Source: Ignelater luminosus (lineage: Eukaryota; Arthropoda; Insecta; Coleoptera; Elateridae). Taken from it: 64,000 nucleotides of DNA. Below are positions 11,765-24,900 of the stretch, piece by piece. The DNA lies in contig VTPC01090412.1 of the NCBI GenBank assembly GCA_011009095.1, forward strand, positions 62,001 through 126,000, given 5' to 3'. The translations under genes were made by a program, and so were the position numbers. Within the stretch, counting starts at the first letter, position 1; every line of letters starts with the position of its first letter. The notes under the pieces were generated by a model. It saw only the letters and a program-made list of their open reading frames with translations, was not told the origin of the DNA and did no database searches.

Positions 11765-13537
11765 CCCAATCCCGAAGGAAATAACTTCGGAGAAGAATCA
11801 CAAATCGCAACTAACAATTCCAAAGGTAGAAAGAGAAAAAGAGATCCAAAAAAGTGGAAACAACATCAATGAAAGTTTAAACGACAAAGTGGTCAAGAAT
11901 AGGTAGATTTTAAGGGAAGGCAGCATCCCAGGAAGAGCGTCAAAAATAGTACATGTCACTCAAAAGCGTGTCCTTTTAAATGTAGTACAAAGATCACAAA
12001 ACAAGAAAGAAAGAGAATCCACGACGATTTTTGGAAGTTAGATGATTAAAAGAAATCACATTTTTATTCGAAGCACATTCAACAGTTTCTTGCCAAGAAA
12101 AAAGAACTGAAAGTGAATTTAGCAGGAAAAGCTTTTCTTCCTATGAATAGTTTTTTGAAATTTATAACGTCAGAACAAAAGTCTGACAAGATAATTTTCT
12201 GAATACTCTCGATATTAGTAAACAATGTGTTTACTATTTTTTTTAAGAAAGTTTAGCAAAAAAGAACGAATACTCCTAGATCTTTCTTAAGAGGACATCA
12301 TCAGAAAAAAATTATTTCTGACGAAAAAAAAGAGGATGTTAGAAACCACATAGAAAGTTTTTACACAATAAATTTACATTATTGCAGATCAGCATCTAAG
12401 AAGAAATATTTAGAACGTGATTTGAATTTGAAAAAATGTATAATTTGTATGTAATGGACCTAGACAATCCTGTACCTTTTAGAGTTATTCAGACATATTT
12501 AATTACGAGTATAACATTAGTTTCTTTAAACCAAAAAAAGGATATGTGTGATAAGTGTGATCAACATAAATACAACACGAATGCTTCTGAGAACCAGTTA
12601 AAAGACTACGCTGACCATATGAAAAGAAAACAGCTTGGTGTTTTGGAACAAGGAAATGATAGAAGCAGATACAAAGTCGGTAATGGTATAAGAAATCAGG
12701 GTTGTGTTGTTACTTTTGATTTACAGAATTTATTTTCTTTACCCAAGGCCTAACCAAGTCACTACTATTACAAATCTAAGCTAAGCTGTTGTGATCTTGC
12801 TGGTCATTGCAGTCTTAACAATACTGTATATAATACTGTTTGATATTAGTACATCTGTGGACGAGCTGGCAATCACATAACAAATGCTGTTATAAAAATT
12901 TTGAAAGCGATTTTACGTGACTATCTTGATTTAGAAAGAATCATGGTCCGACAGCTGTGTACCGCAAAACAGGAACTCAATTCTTTCATATGCTTTGCAA
13001 AATCGTTTAAATTCTAAAGCTAGCAAGAACGTTACTATAATTGAACACAAATAAAGTGAACCCGGACATGGAAATTTGCAAGATATTGACTGCGCGCATA
13101 GTTGCATTGAAAGATACATTAGACATCTTGAAATTTGATCCCCACTGTCACTGATTAGAATTTTGCTCAATATGACCACATACTATAAGAAACGTCTTGT
13201 AGTACTGCAAATGACAACTTCAGACTATTTAGATTACCAAAAAGCTTCAGTACAAGGAAATACCTTATTCTAAAGTAAAGCATTTTATATACGAATCTGA
13301 AAATGTTTTAAATATTAAGTACATTTGCAACTTTAAAGAATTTACAAAAAAATAGGACTTCGCAAAGGCTCCCTCATTATGAATTACCCCAAGCAGAAAA
13401 GTTAACTGAACATACTTTGGGATTAACTGTTGAAAAAACAAAAACTTTAGAATCAATGCTGCCACAAATGCCCAAAAATGAAAAAGAATTTTATAAGGCG
13501 CTTCTAGTGAAGTTTTCCAAAAAAGTGAAGACGTAAA
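11765..13537 (+). pseudogene. Broken transposase-like gene of the 4.2 kb element (family with GHxxxExD-like HSxIER motif)
   Basis: Plus-strand relic read across several frames. In order it shows a basic start GRKRKRDPKKWKQ (about 11826-11865, stop at about 11871), then KACPFKCSTKIT...RKRIHDDFWKLDD (about 11964-12044), then EDVRNHIESFYTINLHYCRSASKKKYLERDLNLKKMYNLYVM (about 12330-12450). Next is a Cys-rich segment KKDMCDKCDQHK followed by GCVVTFDLQNLFSLPKA (to about 12750), then PGHGNLQDIDCAHSCIERYIR (about 13062-13122) and a C-terminal FYKALLV segment near 13500. This order matches a large set of uncharacterised, transposon-derived insect proteins that carry SHYCR-like and EPGHxxMExDxxHSxIER-like motifs (family knowledge, no search run). 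At least six in-frame stops or frameshifts make it non-functional. The only long intact piece is 12436-12753. Confidence 0.65.
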
Positions 13538-13894
13538 ATAAAATAGCAATACAAAATTGAGCTTAAATTTTTTCTACACACATATCTTTCTATGTCTATA
13601 TACTTAATCAGTTATCTTATTATACCACTATTTATTAACTACTAGAAAAACTTGTGCCATATCCGCCAAAATGAAAAAAATTTAATTTAATTTTGTTTTT
13701 TCATTAAATGGAAATTAACACGCAGTACTGAACAGTTACTTGCTATAGAATTAGTTAGTTTTAAAAACTCATCTTAAATAAACAAACATACTACATTAAA
13801 ATTAATAACCTCGTACGTATTCCAACTTTCTTTTCTTATTTTTTAAAAACGGGTTTTTGGGATATAGAACACTATAATCCCTAGTCGACGAGTG

Positions 13895-16800
13895 ATCTAT
13901 AAAAGATACGAAAAGTGCAGTCACATATACTATCATCGTTATGATACCCAAGTACTGAACATCAAAGCTGTTTCATATAAGATCAGTGCTCTCTTCAACC
14001 TTTTTGGTAATAGTTTGGTGATAATTCCCTGCAGTTCATCATTTCATCAGTGACATCTTAACAATTGGAAGTATGTAAGCGTCCTAGGTTCATACACAAC
14101 TCTGAAGTAATTACTTTTGCTTATATCCTAGTGACTTAGCTAAGAATACTTCTACACCAAAACCAAGTATAGAGCATATATTGATACCGCCATCATCTCT
14201 TCTTTCAAAATTCAAAAGAACATTGCGGCTGTCATTTTCAGTCGTTAATCCACTTCAACTAAAAAGTTCATGTTTTTGCAATTGATCATCGCTGATTGTT
14301 TTATGCTTTTTATCAGATAAATAGAATCATCTAGCTGGAGTATCTATTATTTACAATGGACCAAAAACTTAAAAGCAACTTCCTTATATTGGTTACGAAC
14401 TCTTTATCTTCTCTTGCACATACTAGCCTGTCCATACCCTTTTACTTCTTCTTTAATTCTCTGTGTTGCTGTCATTTATATAACATTGATACTTAGAGTA
14501 TTTTTTTCATCCAACTGCAATACGATATTTTGTTCTACATAAACTCCTTTTTGTTTATTCTATTCCAGCTACAACGACCCAATTTGCTCTACCGTTCTGA
14601 AAAATATCATCTTTTCTATTTATTCATTACACTTTTAGAGGAACTTGAGTTGGTCCATCATCACTAATATCAGCAAGAAAAATTGTAGACATTTGTAGAT
14701 TTAATTATATGTCGCTCATCGCGCGTGAGACATCTTGTATGATTAAATTGAATCTCTAAGATTATATATTACTATGTTTCCAAAGCTAACCATATGGTAT
14801 ATCCAAATGCAGTTTTTTGAATAAATAATGTCGCAGTTTATAATTTTCAACAATCAGCTCAATATGCAAAGCATAATTTTATATTAAACTTCCAAAATAC
14901 CTTTTGTGTAATTAACGTTAAATCAGATTTTGTGTATTTGACTAATTCAGTTATTAAAAGATTGTAATATGACATTACTCTTGCGTTACTACTAGGGACC
15001 TTTGTGTTTCAACTTTTCGTTAATAGGCCTGCCTAGAAAGTTTTGAAAGTCGATATCTCCTAACAGCATGTTAAAAAACTCAAGTCAATGAGTATTTTCC
15101 CCAATGTCTCAATCATTTTTCACTTCAGCTTGTAGTAATATTTTACATTGTTTGTTAATAACTTATTTGAATTTAACGTCTCCCAGAAATTATTAAAAAC
15201 TCGATGACAAAAACTTGTTGGGAACTTCCAAAGATTATTGTAGTAAACAAGTAGGTTTGAAATCTGTTAATAACAATAAAAGAAAAATAAGAAAGACTGC
15301 AATATTATGGTACATCATAAAGTATGGAACTTTCATAAGAAAAAGTGAAAAAGGAAGGCGCAACTTAAGTAGAGGATCAAGTAAAACACAGAAGGTAAGC
15401 TTTTCGACCATTTTGTGGTCGAAAGTTGATAATTATATCTTACTGTAAGACAAAGTGATTTTTCCTCTCTGTTCTCCAATCTTTATTTATTATTTCTTGG
15501 CTTGAATAGCATGTGCCTTATTAAACTAGTCGAAAGCACACGCAGGAAAAAAATGCCACTTTCTTCCCTTGTAACACACACAACTATTAATTTTTAAATT
15601 AACAACTCGCTTATAATATATGTTGTTGTGTAAAGAGTTATGTTTTAAAATACTACCAAATATGTTGAATTTGTTACTTTCGCTACTACATAATTTATAA
15701 GCAAATTCTATAAAGAAACTAACAGACGGTTAGGATCTGGCAGAATCATTTTTTGTAAAAGTATAGAAATGTTTAATATTTATGAGACAAACACTATACA
15801 CCAAAGGTGTTATTAATAATATAAAGAAGTTATGAAATTCTTAATTGAAACAGAGTCAAGGTAAAAAATTCTTTTGCACAATGCAATTTAGTAATTACTG
15901 AATACTAAACCCTCTCATAACATGCAATACTCTTTCTAACTTTTTATATTGGTTAAATTAAGCAAGAATATCATTTTATAAACCATATCATATAAATATA
16001 GAGAGTTGTACAGATAGTAAGTTTAATGAAGTTTGAAATTATTTCTTCGAAAGAAGTTACGTAATTACTAAATAGTGAATACCCTTTTAGTGTTAATTTT
16101 TCTTATATTTATTGTATTTAAATAACAGTACATATTTGAACTTTCATGTTTCACATTGACATTTTTATTAAAATACGGATATGTAAACTGACGTTACTTT
16201 ATTATGCCGACTGAACTTTATTGGTAAGAAAGCACTAAAATAATACATTTACTCTTCATTCATTCACCATCAATATTTATTGATGTATGTGTATAAAGGT
16301 CATAATGACCATACAGACCTTTTAGAATCTTTTCTCAGCAAAAAAATCAAACTGATTCATTCATTCTACAAGACCATGAATTTTAAGGTGAACATTTGTG
16401 GGGTAAAAGATGAATGAAAGTCATTAATTAGTTTAATGTTCTCTTCCTAGATTGACCTGTATCTTGATTTACAAATAAAGCAGTCGGATCATTCATTAAA
16501 ATCAATCAGTCTTTTTATACAGATACTACATACTTCAACTGTTTCTTACAAGGAAATCGATCCAACTGCAATTTTTACTGATGAACAGAAATCGAAATAG
16601 TGAAAGTTGAAGTATAAGCTGTTATGTTTCATCTGAATTTATTCCCTTTTTTGTTAAATATGAATATTAAGCAAATTAATCTGGGTTTGCTGGTGGGGTA
16701 AATACATATCATTCAGTTTCATTGACAAACTGTGCGCGGCATGTCTTTTGTATTAAATGTCAACGCTGATCTAGCATTTGAAATTTGAAGAAACTTCTGA

Positions 16801-17057
16801 TACTTTTAACTTTAGAACGATTTGACTGCTGATAAGCTTTCGTAAGTTAGTCAGCTATACACATGATTTTTGAAGGGAAGAATTTATTTTAATAACTAAA
16901 ATTAGCCTTCGAATTTAATTTAAGATTATCACAGTGAAAACAAAAGGTAAGAAGTCAGCTTGGTTTCGAATAATAGAGAAAAGCAGTTTTCAGTTTCCTG
17001 GTTTGGGAGAGGGTGCATCTGTACTTTCAGACGGTAGCAATCCATTGTCAGCAAGTT
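13895..17057. other. Intronic sequence, nothing firmly recognised
   Basis: AT-rich. A short perfect hairpin with 9 bp arms, TTTCGACCA/TGGTCGAAA, lies at 15402-15424. The minus strand of about 14000-14720 reads as scattered short peptide-like pieces (e.g. LADISDDGPTQVPLKV) that could be an old element, but I cannot name it. Small open frames at 15215-15448 and 16934-17122 have no recognisable content. Confidence 0.4.
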
Positions 17058-18670
17058 TGAAAAAACCCGGGATTTATATTAAAAAACCAGCCCACTGGGT
17101 TTTTTCGAGTGGATTTTATTGAGTTTTATTAAACTTTTTGTATTAATTGACGAGTAATTCACAATTAAGATCAAAATTAAAATTACAGTTCTCATCTGTC
17201 TTTTATAAATACCCTTAAGTCTTAAGTGAAGAAGACAGCATGACAAGTAGCACAAGTAATGGAAGTGGTAACGAAGGCAAGGACAGGGGATCAGAATGAA
17301 GTGGGAACAAAAAGAGAATCCGAGTAGAAAGAAAAAATTCTGCAAATACACTGAAGAATAGAAATGTAGATGAGTTTGTGGTAAAGACTACTGCTGAGAA
17401 AAAAATAACTTGAATAAGGCAATGGCAGAATTTTCCTTTGACAGCAATATATCATTTAATATAGTTGAAAATCCTGCATTTAAAGAAATGGTATCCCCCT
17501 TACGACTGGGTTATATTGCTCCAAATCGGAAACAACTGGTTGAGAGATTTCTACCGGAAATATGTTCTGAAATCGAAAATAATTTAAAACAAGAATCGAA
17601 AGGTAGTAGTATAACCTTTGTTTTAGATGGTTGGTCAAACTTTTCCAATGATTTGGTAATCGCGAGTTCCATACATACAGGTTTCGGCGTATATTTAGTG
17701 AATGCAAAGAAGAAGGGGACAAAGAAAACCTCCGAGTATTGTGTTGAATTTGTCAACAATGCCATTGACTAAATCAAGACGTGTTCGCATATTGCACCAA
17801 CAATGAAAGCAAAATGAAGAAAATGAAACAAATTTTTACTGAAACATACGGCTGCTTAGGCCATTACATAAATGTACTATATTAAGATATAATCCCATCA
17901 AATGTAACAAAACGTGTAGTAGAAATCCAGAAATTCTTCAGAAATTATCACCAACCGCATGGATGTCTGAAAGAGAAAAAGAAAAGAAAAACAAAGAACA
18001 ATGCCACAAATTCCAAATGAAACTCGTTAGAATTCCTATGAAGATTGCCTGAAGACATTCATTTTTAATTACCATTTGTGCATACAAATAAGAAGTGAAC
18101 TTTAGAAGATTTCTGAAGTTACCCAAATATTAATGCTATATTGAATTATGTTAACTCTATACTCAAAGGCATATCGTTTAGAAAAGCAACTGTCAGTTTT
18201 ATCCGATACCTTAGATAAAATTCAATGTGATGTATGCCTTTTAGCCAATGCTGTCGCTTTTTGGAATAATTTGGCTACAGAAGTTTAAATGGGGCATTAT
18301 CGCCTATTCATTATGTTTGATGCATCCAAGATATTTGGAGCAACTTCTTTCAGAATTCCAAGAGAATATGGTGGAAACATAGATAAACTAAAATTATCCA
18401 GATTCTCTGCCATATCTTCTAGCATTCAGAATAAAAATTTGGACTATTTTCCGAAATCTCTTTTTAAACCCGCCGTTGTTGAAGAATTCTCGGCCATCAA
18501 ATGGTGAAAAATACAACAAATAATGTGTAGTATATATAGCAATATTTAACACTTCGCAACTAACTGATAGACACCCAATTTAAAAAATCCCAGCTGGGTT
18601 TTTTAAGTTGGTTTGGTCCGAAAAAACCTCTCTGGTCAATTTTGGTTTACCCACCGGGCAGCCAACCCTG
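17058..18670 (+). pseudogene. hAT-family transposon relic with broken transposase
   Basis: Plus-strand pieces in changing frames: RNVDEFVVKTTAEKK (about 17361-17405), then an open stretch 17410-17772 (no ATG) reading ...FSFDSNISFNIVENPAFKEMV...YIAPNRKQL...TFVLDGWSN. These are the NSxFxxVENPxFxxLV and DGWxN signatures of hAT transposases that have a DUF659-type region (family knowledge). It continues in pieces to about 18500 (CLGHYINVLY; FGATSFRIPREYGGNIDKL is in a shadow frame). The right end has AACCCTG at 18664-18670, i.e. a hAT-like CAGGGTTGGCTGCCC terminus read on the minus strand. GGGTTTTTT-bearing subterminal segments lie at both sides (about 17060-17110 and 18583-18645). The left terminus is not identifiable. 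Many stops; dead. Confidence 0.7.
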
Positions 18671-21079
18671 ATTGCCAGTCTTCTATGTCAAAAACAGATA
18701 ATGGAGTCACATACAGAGAAGGCAGAATGGTTCAAAAAGGTCATGTTAATCTATGTTAACAATTTTAGACTTACATCAATATAATTTTAGAGAATTACTC
18801 TTTTAAGATTAATTAAAAATATAAAGCACGTCATATAAAAAGGCTTCCTAAAACCCCTCTCTTATATGGTTTGTGAAGGTTAGATGGCAGTGACTTATCA
18901 GTGTTCTGTACTTTTGGAAGAAGTCTAGGTATGTATCATGGTAGAAACCAGGAAGAATAACAGTACCGTTGTTTATTTTGCAATTTAAAAATTACTTTTT
19001 ATCTCATTGAAACTGTTATCTAAAAATACCTAGCTCTTTCGTGGTGTACCATTAGTCACTATTACTTTCAGTTCAAGAGAATACTAATGATTTTTTAGCG
19101 TCACATTTATCTATTTATTATTAACGCATAAAAATTAGTGATTTTATTTGCTTCAAAGGAAAATAAAGGGCCAATTCTGTTAATCAATATTAAAAAAAAT
19201 TACGTTTCCATTTTCATAAATATTCTTGTTTTGTATCGAGCAAACTGTGGAATTTCCCGCATCCTTGAAATCCGCGCAAAATATTCTATTAAAGAAGATA
19301 GAAATCGACCAAAATATAATATGCATAAGAAAAAGTCAACTTAATGATTTAGTAAAATTAAAACGTCGACCGCTGGCTTTGAGATCTTGGTGTTGTTTTC
19401 CAATTACTAGGTCTTTAAAGGAGAGAAGGTCTTAATTAATATTTTCCATGTCCGTTAATCTAAATCATTTTCAATGACTGGTGTGACAATAGGAACATTA
19501 AGAAAGCTTCCAAAACAATCTTGATGGCTTATTTTTCTGAATTGATAGAAACGTATAAATTATCATTCCTATGGGCGAAGTACCAAACGGTGAAATCCGT
19601 GGTATCTGTGAAAGAAGAAATTGATGGTAATTTTTTCTTTCAACTTATTGTTTTCTTAAGATGGAGCTGTGACAGCTACAAGCTGAAAAAATCAAGAATA
19701 TTGGAAAAATTCCTTATTGGGGAGGTACCAGACCAAAAACCAAACTGATAACTCTCTTGATATTTTTCGAAAATCATCAATCATCCTTCTCGATTATTCA
19801 TTTCTTATTCTCTATAAAAGTGGAGAGTGCACTATTCAGTTCGTCTGAAAAAACTTCACTACATATATAAACAAGATACTGCTAAAGAAGAATTCTGCAT
19901 TATTCTTAGCTGATGTGGGGTCTGATCTTACTATTAAATGCCATGTATGTTAAATATCTTCAAAAGTAGCTACATGAAAATTTTTTTAGATAATAGAAAG
20001 AAAATAGCAGTAGTGCTATAAAGTGATATTTCTTGTTATATTAACGATATTTTCGGAATGAGTTTAGAAAAAAAAATTAGAAGTTTGTAAAGTTGATATA
20101 CTATATGTTATCATCAATTCTATTACACTTTCCTCTTTCTAAATTTTACAAAGTTTTAATATTCTCGCTTACACCACCTTCAGTAGCTGCAATTCACTTC
20201 AAAGCCTAGTTTCCTCTTTCATTTCAATAGTTTCAGTTTTATTTATGATTCGGTTTATTTATTTTCTAACCATATCTTCCATTAGCAATAAAGATGAAAA
20301 GGATATACTAACTTATTTGTCTTGTTAATATCAGCGGCAGCAGCACCAGCAATTGTAAGTTTCCCTTCTAACAACTCTTCAATCAGTGCAATATCAACTG
20401 AGAAGTTATCAGTAGTAATGTTATAGGTACCGTTAAGATTTTTCTAAAATGGTGTCCTCATTTTTTATAAGTCTTAATTAATTTTCATTAACAGTGTCTA
20501 GAAATTTTTTTAGATAAATCCCAAAAGCTGTAAAAGCTTGCTAAAACCTCAGACAATATTACGGTTTTAGTCCTTACTGATTTTGGAGAAAATAAAAAAT
20601 AAACGTTTCACGTTTCAAACAAATTCATGCATGGTAGTTACATTATTACTTTGAAATACATCAGCAAACTATTAAAAGCTTTGCTTAAAAGACATTGCAA
20701 TCTGTACACATACAGTTTAAAAATGAAACTGCACCTTTGTCTACTTTCTTTTATAGAAAAACAAGACAAAGTATAGATTTGGTGAAATTAAATTTAAGTT
20801 TCATATTTATTTCTGCCTCATGATAATTTGAAAAGGATGTTTGTAATAAACTAGAAACCTTGCGCACAGAAAACAATCACAAAACCATAAAAAAAGAGCT
20901 ACATAAAACAGAAAAATATTTCATCGTTGAATCCAGAAACTTCAAACACACGAAAACCAACATGAAAAAAAATTGAAATAAACCTTGTTACATATTAAAT
21001 ACCCAACGAATTTCAACCAGTATAACACAAAAAACACAAGTGACAAAAAATCAGTCCTCTGATTCCAAGAAAGAAATAT

Positions 21080-21103
21080 GTATATATATATATATATATA
21101 TTA
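21080..21103. repeat. (TA)n microsatellite
   Basis: An uninterrupted run of TA dinucleotides of about 24 bp, followed by TATATT. Simple-sequence repeat. Confidence 0.9.
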
Positions 21104-22769
21104 TATTTTTAACAGATTAACAGTCCAAATCCTACTGCTGTCAAGACTTCATTTTTAAGCACGAAACCAGAATGACAAGAATATTTTAAGATGGAGTACA
21201 AGAAAACTTTTAGAAGAGGAAGATAACTAGGATTACAAAAAACTGACCTGTTGTGTAATAAAACACTAAAAATTTTGAATATATAAAACAAGAGCTGCCA
21301 ATGTTCAAATTTTTATAATTTAATTAATCACGTGTGAGCGAGTAAAAAGACTTAAATCAAAGAATAATGACATTATAGCATTTAGATAGCCATTTTAGCA
21401 CAAAATAATTAAGTTAATTTGACGATTGTGTAAGTAATAATGTTATAAAAAAATAGTATTATATTTTTTGAAGGTTACAAAATTGGAAAGGCCTAAAACC
21501 TCCATCTTACAATATTATAATTGTTATTTAAATAATATTTAATGGGTGAACTATAAGAATAGAAGCTGAAATAATAAATTAACACATTATATTTTCTGAA
21601 TAGAGCAACTTGTATTAAAAATTATAGTAGCAACAATTTTAACAACAATGGCGTTTTTTGCTGCAATTTTTTTATTTATCGTGTGCGGAAACACGATTTA
21701 ACAAATAATTATTTTGCTTTTTGTATTAAATTATAAATGTTACATTAAATGGAATTACCTATTATATATGTATCCTTTTTCCTATTAGTTTTTTCAATTT
21801 GTTTGCCTTTTCGTATTTCTACCTGTTTGACAATTCCGTATTTCAAATTTTCAGTCAACAAAATAATAAGAAGTGGATTCTACATGCATTGGTAATCGCA
21901 AACGTGACTTGTGCTTCGAACTTGCAAATTCTAAACGAGTTCAGCATAACCGACATCCACATTTTTTAAATAAAATTTTATAAGATTTATGATGTTTCAT
22001 TTTATTTAACAAAAACCTAAAAAACTGGATTTAAAGACAAACACGTTGTTGCCTCCATAAAAATGGACCAAAATGAAATATATGAAAAATCCTGCTACTT
22101 ACTTAGTGCTTTGAGAAAAAGAATTATGGTTTAGCTTTTCTAAACAAGTTTCATAGTAAGAAAGATGAAAAAAATATTAATTTAATGAACTACTACCTAC
22201 ACAACTAAAATTAAGTTTAAAATAATAGTATTCTTCAAACTTAATTGTTTCAAGGTAGGACGCTGCTTCCAAGCAAAAATATGAGGGCAAATTAAATTCT
22301 CTCAATATTTCAAAAGAGAAAAATAATCAAAAAAATTAAAAATAAATAAAACAAAGTCTGAAAATTAAACTAAATATTCTATTATTGCACGTATTGTGTC
22401 AATACGACACAATAGGGCATGACTCATAGGGTACTTGCTATTAAATAGGTAATAACAATAAGGAAAAAAAATGTTTGCTGAAAATTTAAAAGCAGGTAAA
22501 CTAATCTTCTGAAAAGGTTACCCAGTTTAGAAATAGCGTTAGTTATATAATTTGAAATACAATGCTTTACAAGAAATATTTGTAGGTTACACACCTCTAT
22601 GTTTTTATACTATGCTACGACTAGTACAATTCCATTACGACCGCCTTATCATAAGAGAATGCATTTTTACCAAAATCACATTTTGGCAACTTATATTCAT
22701 CTTAATAATACTGCACTTAAATATTTCCTAATAATATTAATACCGGTTCTATTTTTATTATAATATTAG

Positions 22770-23092
22770 GGTGTTGCATGTTAAAAAAATGATAAAACTA
22801 GACGTATGAACCTGAATTCATGGGGCACACCTTCGTTCAGATAAAACAAAAAAAAAAGTGGATATGCCATTATATATTTTTAAGTGGTGGGTTATTATCA
22901 CGTATGAAAATACTTTAGCTCAAGACCAGACATTATAAAATTTACTAGAAGATATTTCGAACTTACTGTAGCCCTGAAGCTTAGATGAATCTAATCGGTC
23001 TTGAAAATAATAAGGCATAATTCTTTTTTTATATCTACCTCCTGAACTCATCCACCAAATATTCCCTTTTCTTCCAAAACACCCTGTATTAA
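22770..23092. mobile_element. Possible short MITE, about 320 bp
   Basis: AGGGTGTTGCA at the left and, inverted, CAAAACACCCT at the right share the short end GGGTGTT, and the outer flanks are ATATTA/TATTAA. The termini resemble those of the ACAGGGTG-ended elements common in insects. The shared end is only about 7-8 bp, so the call is weak. Confidence 0.3.
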
Positions 23093-24900
23093 TATAATTG
23101 AACTAAAAGAGTAATGAGTCGATAACACCTAAAAAAATAATAATTGAAGAGAACAAATAGTTTTGCTACAAACCAATTAAACAAGTAAAGTGACAAAGAA
23201 AGCTACTAGAGAATCGTACCAGAGCAAGAATTTGGAAATATGGAAAGTTTCCACGGAAGAAATGAAAAGACATCAGAATTCTGAGTTAACTAGTGATCTG
23301 GTCGAAACTAGTACTACCAATTCTTGAAAAAAAAAACGAAACGAAAAGCGAATTGAAAATGACGTCTACAGAATATTGAATGCCTAAGCAAATACGAAAA
23401 CGAGGAAATAAATAAATACTGTGTAAGACAATTTACTGAATTCTATATTTTCAGTAACACATTAAGCATTTCGAATTCTTAATTAAGAAATAAAAAAATT
23501 TGTCTTCAATATCATCACACATGATAGGAAAGAAAGATAGGGAGCAAAATAGAAAAGAAAATCTAAAGACGAATAGACAATTTTTAGGAAAGAAAACGAC
23601 AAAGCAAAGGTTAATTGATGTACAGTCTATGACAAATTAAATGAGAATCCGAAGAATCTAAGTCACAATGGATACTCTTGGGACCAAGCAATGTGTCCAG
23701 TATCGACAGGTGTCCACATCAGAGGGTGCGTGATTTTATATACTATACGGAATACAGCAATTGTATTCACAATTCACATATTATTCTGTAAGAGTAGATA
23801 AACTTTTCACTGCCTTTTGGACATTGCATATTTATGTTTCTTTAACAACTTAATAAACTTAACCTATTCGTTTGCTATTTCTACAACTTAAACTCTGTCT
23901 GTTCCAGAACTACTAAGAAGAAGAAAGGATTTTTAAATGCAAAATATATGATTGAATAAACAAGACATGCTGGAATTACCAGCGTTTACTTATTAAATTC
24001 AACAAAAGAATTTGTTAAGAAGAAATTAACAAATACCTGTAAGAGATTGCAATTAATCTTCTTTTAGTAGAATTTTTCCATTTTTCTCTGTTTATCAACC
24101 GATAACTTCTGGAAACTTTTTACCACCGTGTTTACAAAATTTCCTACAAGCAAGTATGTACCTAGAAATTCTTGAAAAGTGTCTACAATGAGAAGCTATA
24201 ATAAATAAAATGGGGGGCAAAAATTAGGGTTTACGTCCACTATAGGGGGTGTTCACCTTAGAAGGGTTCTTTTGCTCTACATTTATATCAAACAGAGACA
24301 GCACTGTAAAAAAGTGTGCACTATCAGAGGTTTCTATAAAGAGAGGAGTCACTGTATTAACTGATTTAGATCCTTCGGATTCTTATTTAATCTGCAATGA
24401 ACTGTACATACTTCGAACAGGAAGAGATCTTCTTCATGGAGAATAAAAAATTAGAAAGCAAGCTAATGAATTATCAAAAGTTAAACATTTTTATGCTATT
24501 ACATTGTATTAAGCGTATGTGCGCGCTAGTATTTGTATAATGTTAACGGCAAGCAGTTGCTCACACATTTGTACTAGAAAAGTTAGTATGCAAGTCAAGC
24601 AGAGCAGTCTACTTTTCTTGTATGCTAGAACATATTCAAAATGTAAACAGCACTGCAAGCCATTGCAGCTAGTACTTGTAGTGTAAAAATAGCACCGAAC
24701 AGATGGACTGGCGAGCAACCTAAAAAATTAAATAAGTATTAGAAATTTAGTAAGAAAGATTCGAGTGCCTATGGTATGTTAGAAGTGGGCTGTATAGAAA
24801 CAAACATGCTTGCGATAGCGTATATAAAAAATGATGGAGGCATTAAATATTCTCCGTAAATAGTAAACAAATGACCTCTTTATTTATATTTTTTGCATAA

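Larger units (their letters stand above)
9722..13894 (+). mobile_element. DNA transposon with terminal inverted repeats, about 4.2 kb including a nested mariner; superfamily uncertain
   Basis: The left end (about 9724-9765) and right end (about 13855-13894) are inverted copies. The shared core CTAGGGATTATAGTG is followed by TCTATATCC on the left and, in reverse complement, on the right, preceded by GCGTCGG or CTCGTCGA. The exact outermost bases and target-site duplication could not be fixed. Removing the mariner at 10363-11635 leaves about 2.9 kb. The interior carries the broken transposase-like gene described next. The left 300 bp holds an array of TRYTCTAYATCC-like words. Long inverted ends plus arrayed subterminal words suggest a CMC (EnSpm/Chapaev)-like element, but that assignment is inference. 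Confidence 0.75.
18671..24900. other. Intronic sequence, largely featureless
   Basis: No host coding signal. A (TA)n microsatellite lies at about 21080-21103. A possible short MITE-like segment lies at 22770-23092 (listed separately). Open frames at 19138-19435, 19521-19748, 21109-21291, 24249-24446 and 24509-24718 have no domain or conserved look and are probably chance. Confidence 0.45.

Noticed and set aside
14000..14720. Possible old element on the minus strand
   Set aside because: Scattered peptide-like pieces but no family motif or terminus that I could name.
24249..24718. Two short open frames flanked by GGGGTGTTCACC-like sequence
   Set aside because: No recognisable domain, terminus pair or splice context.
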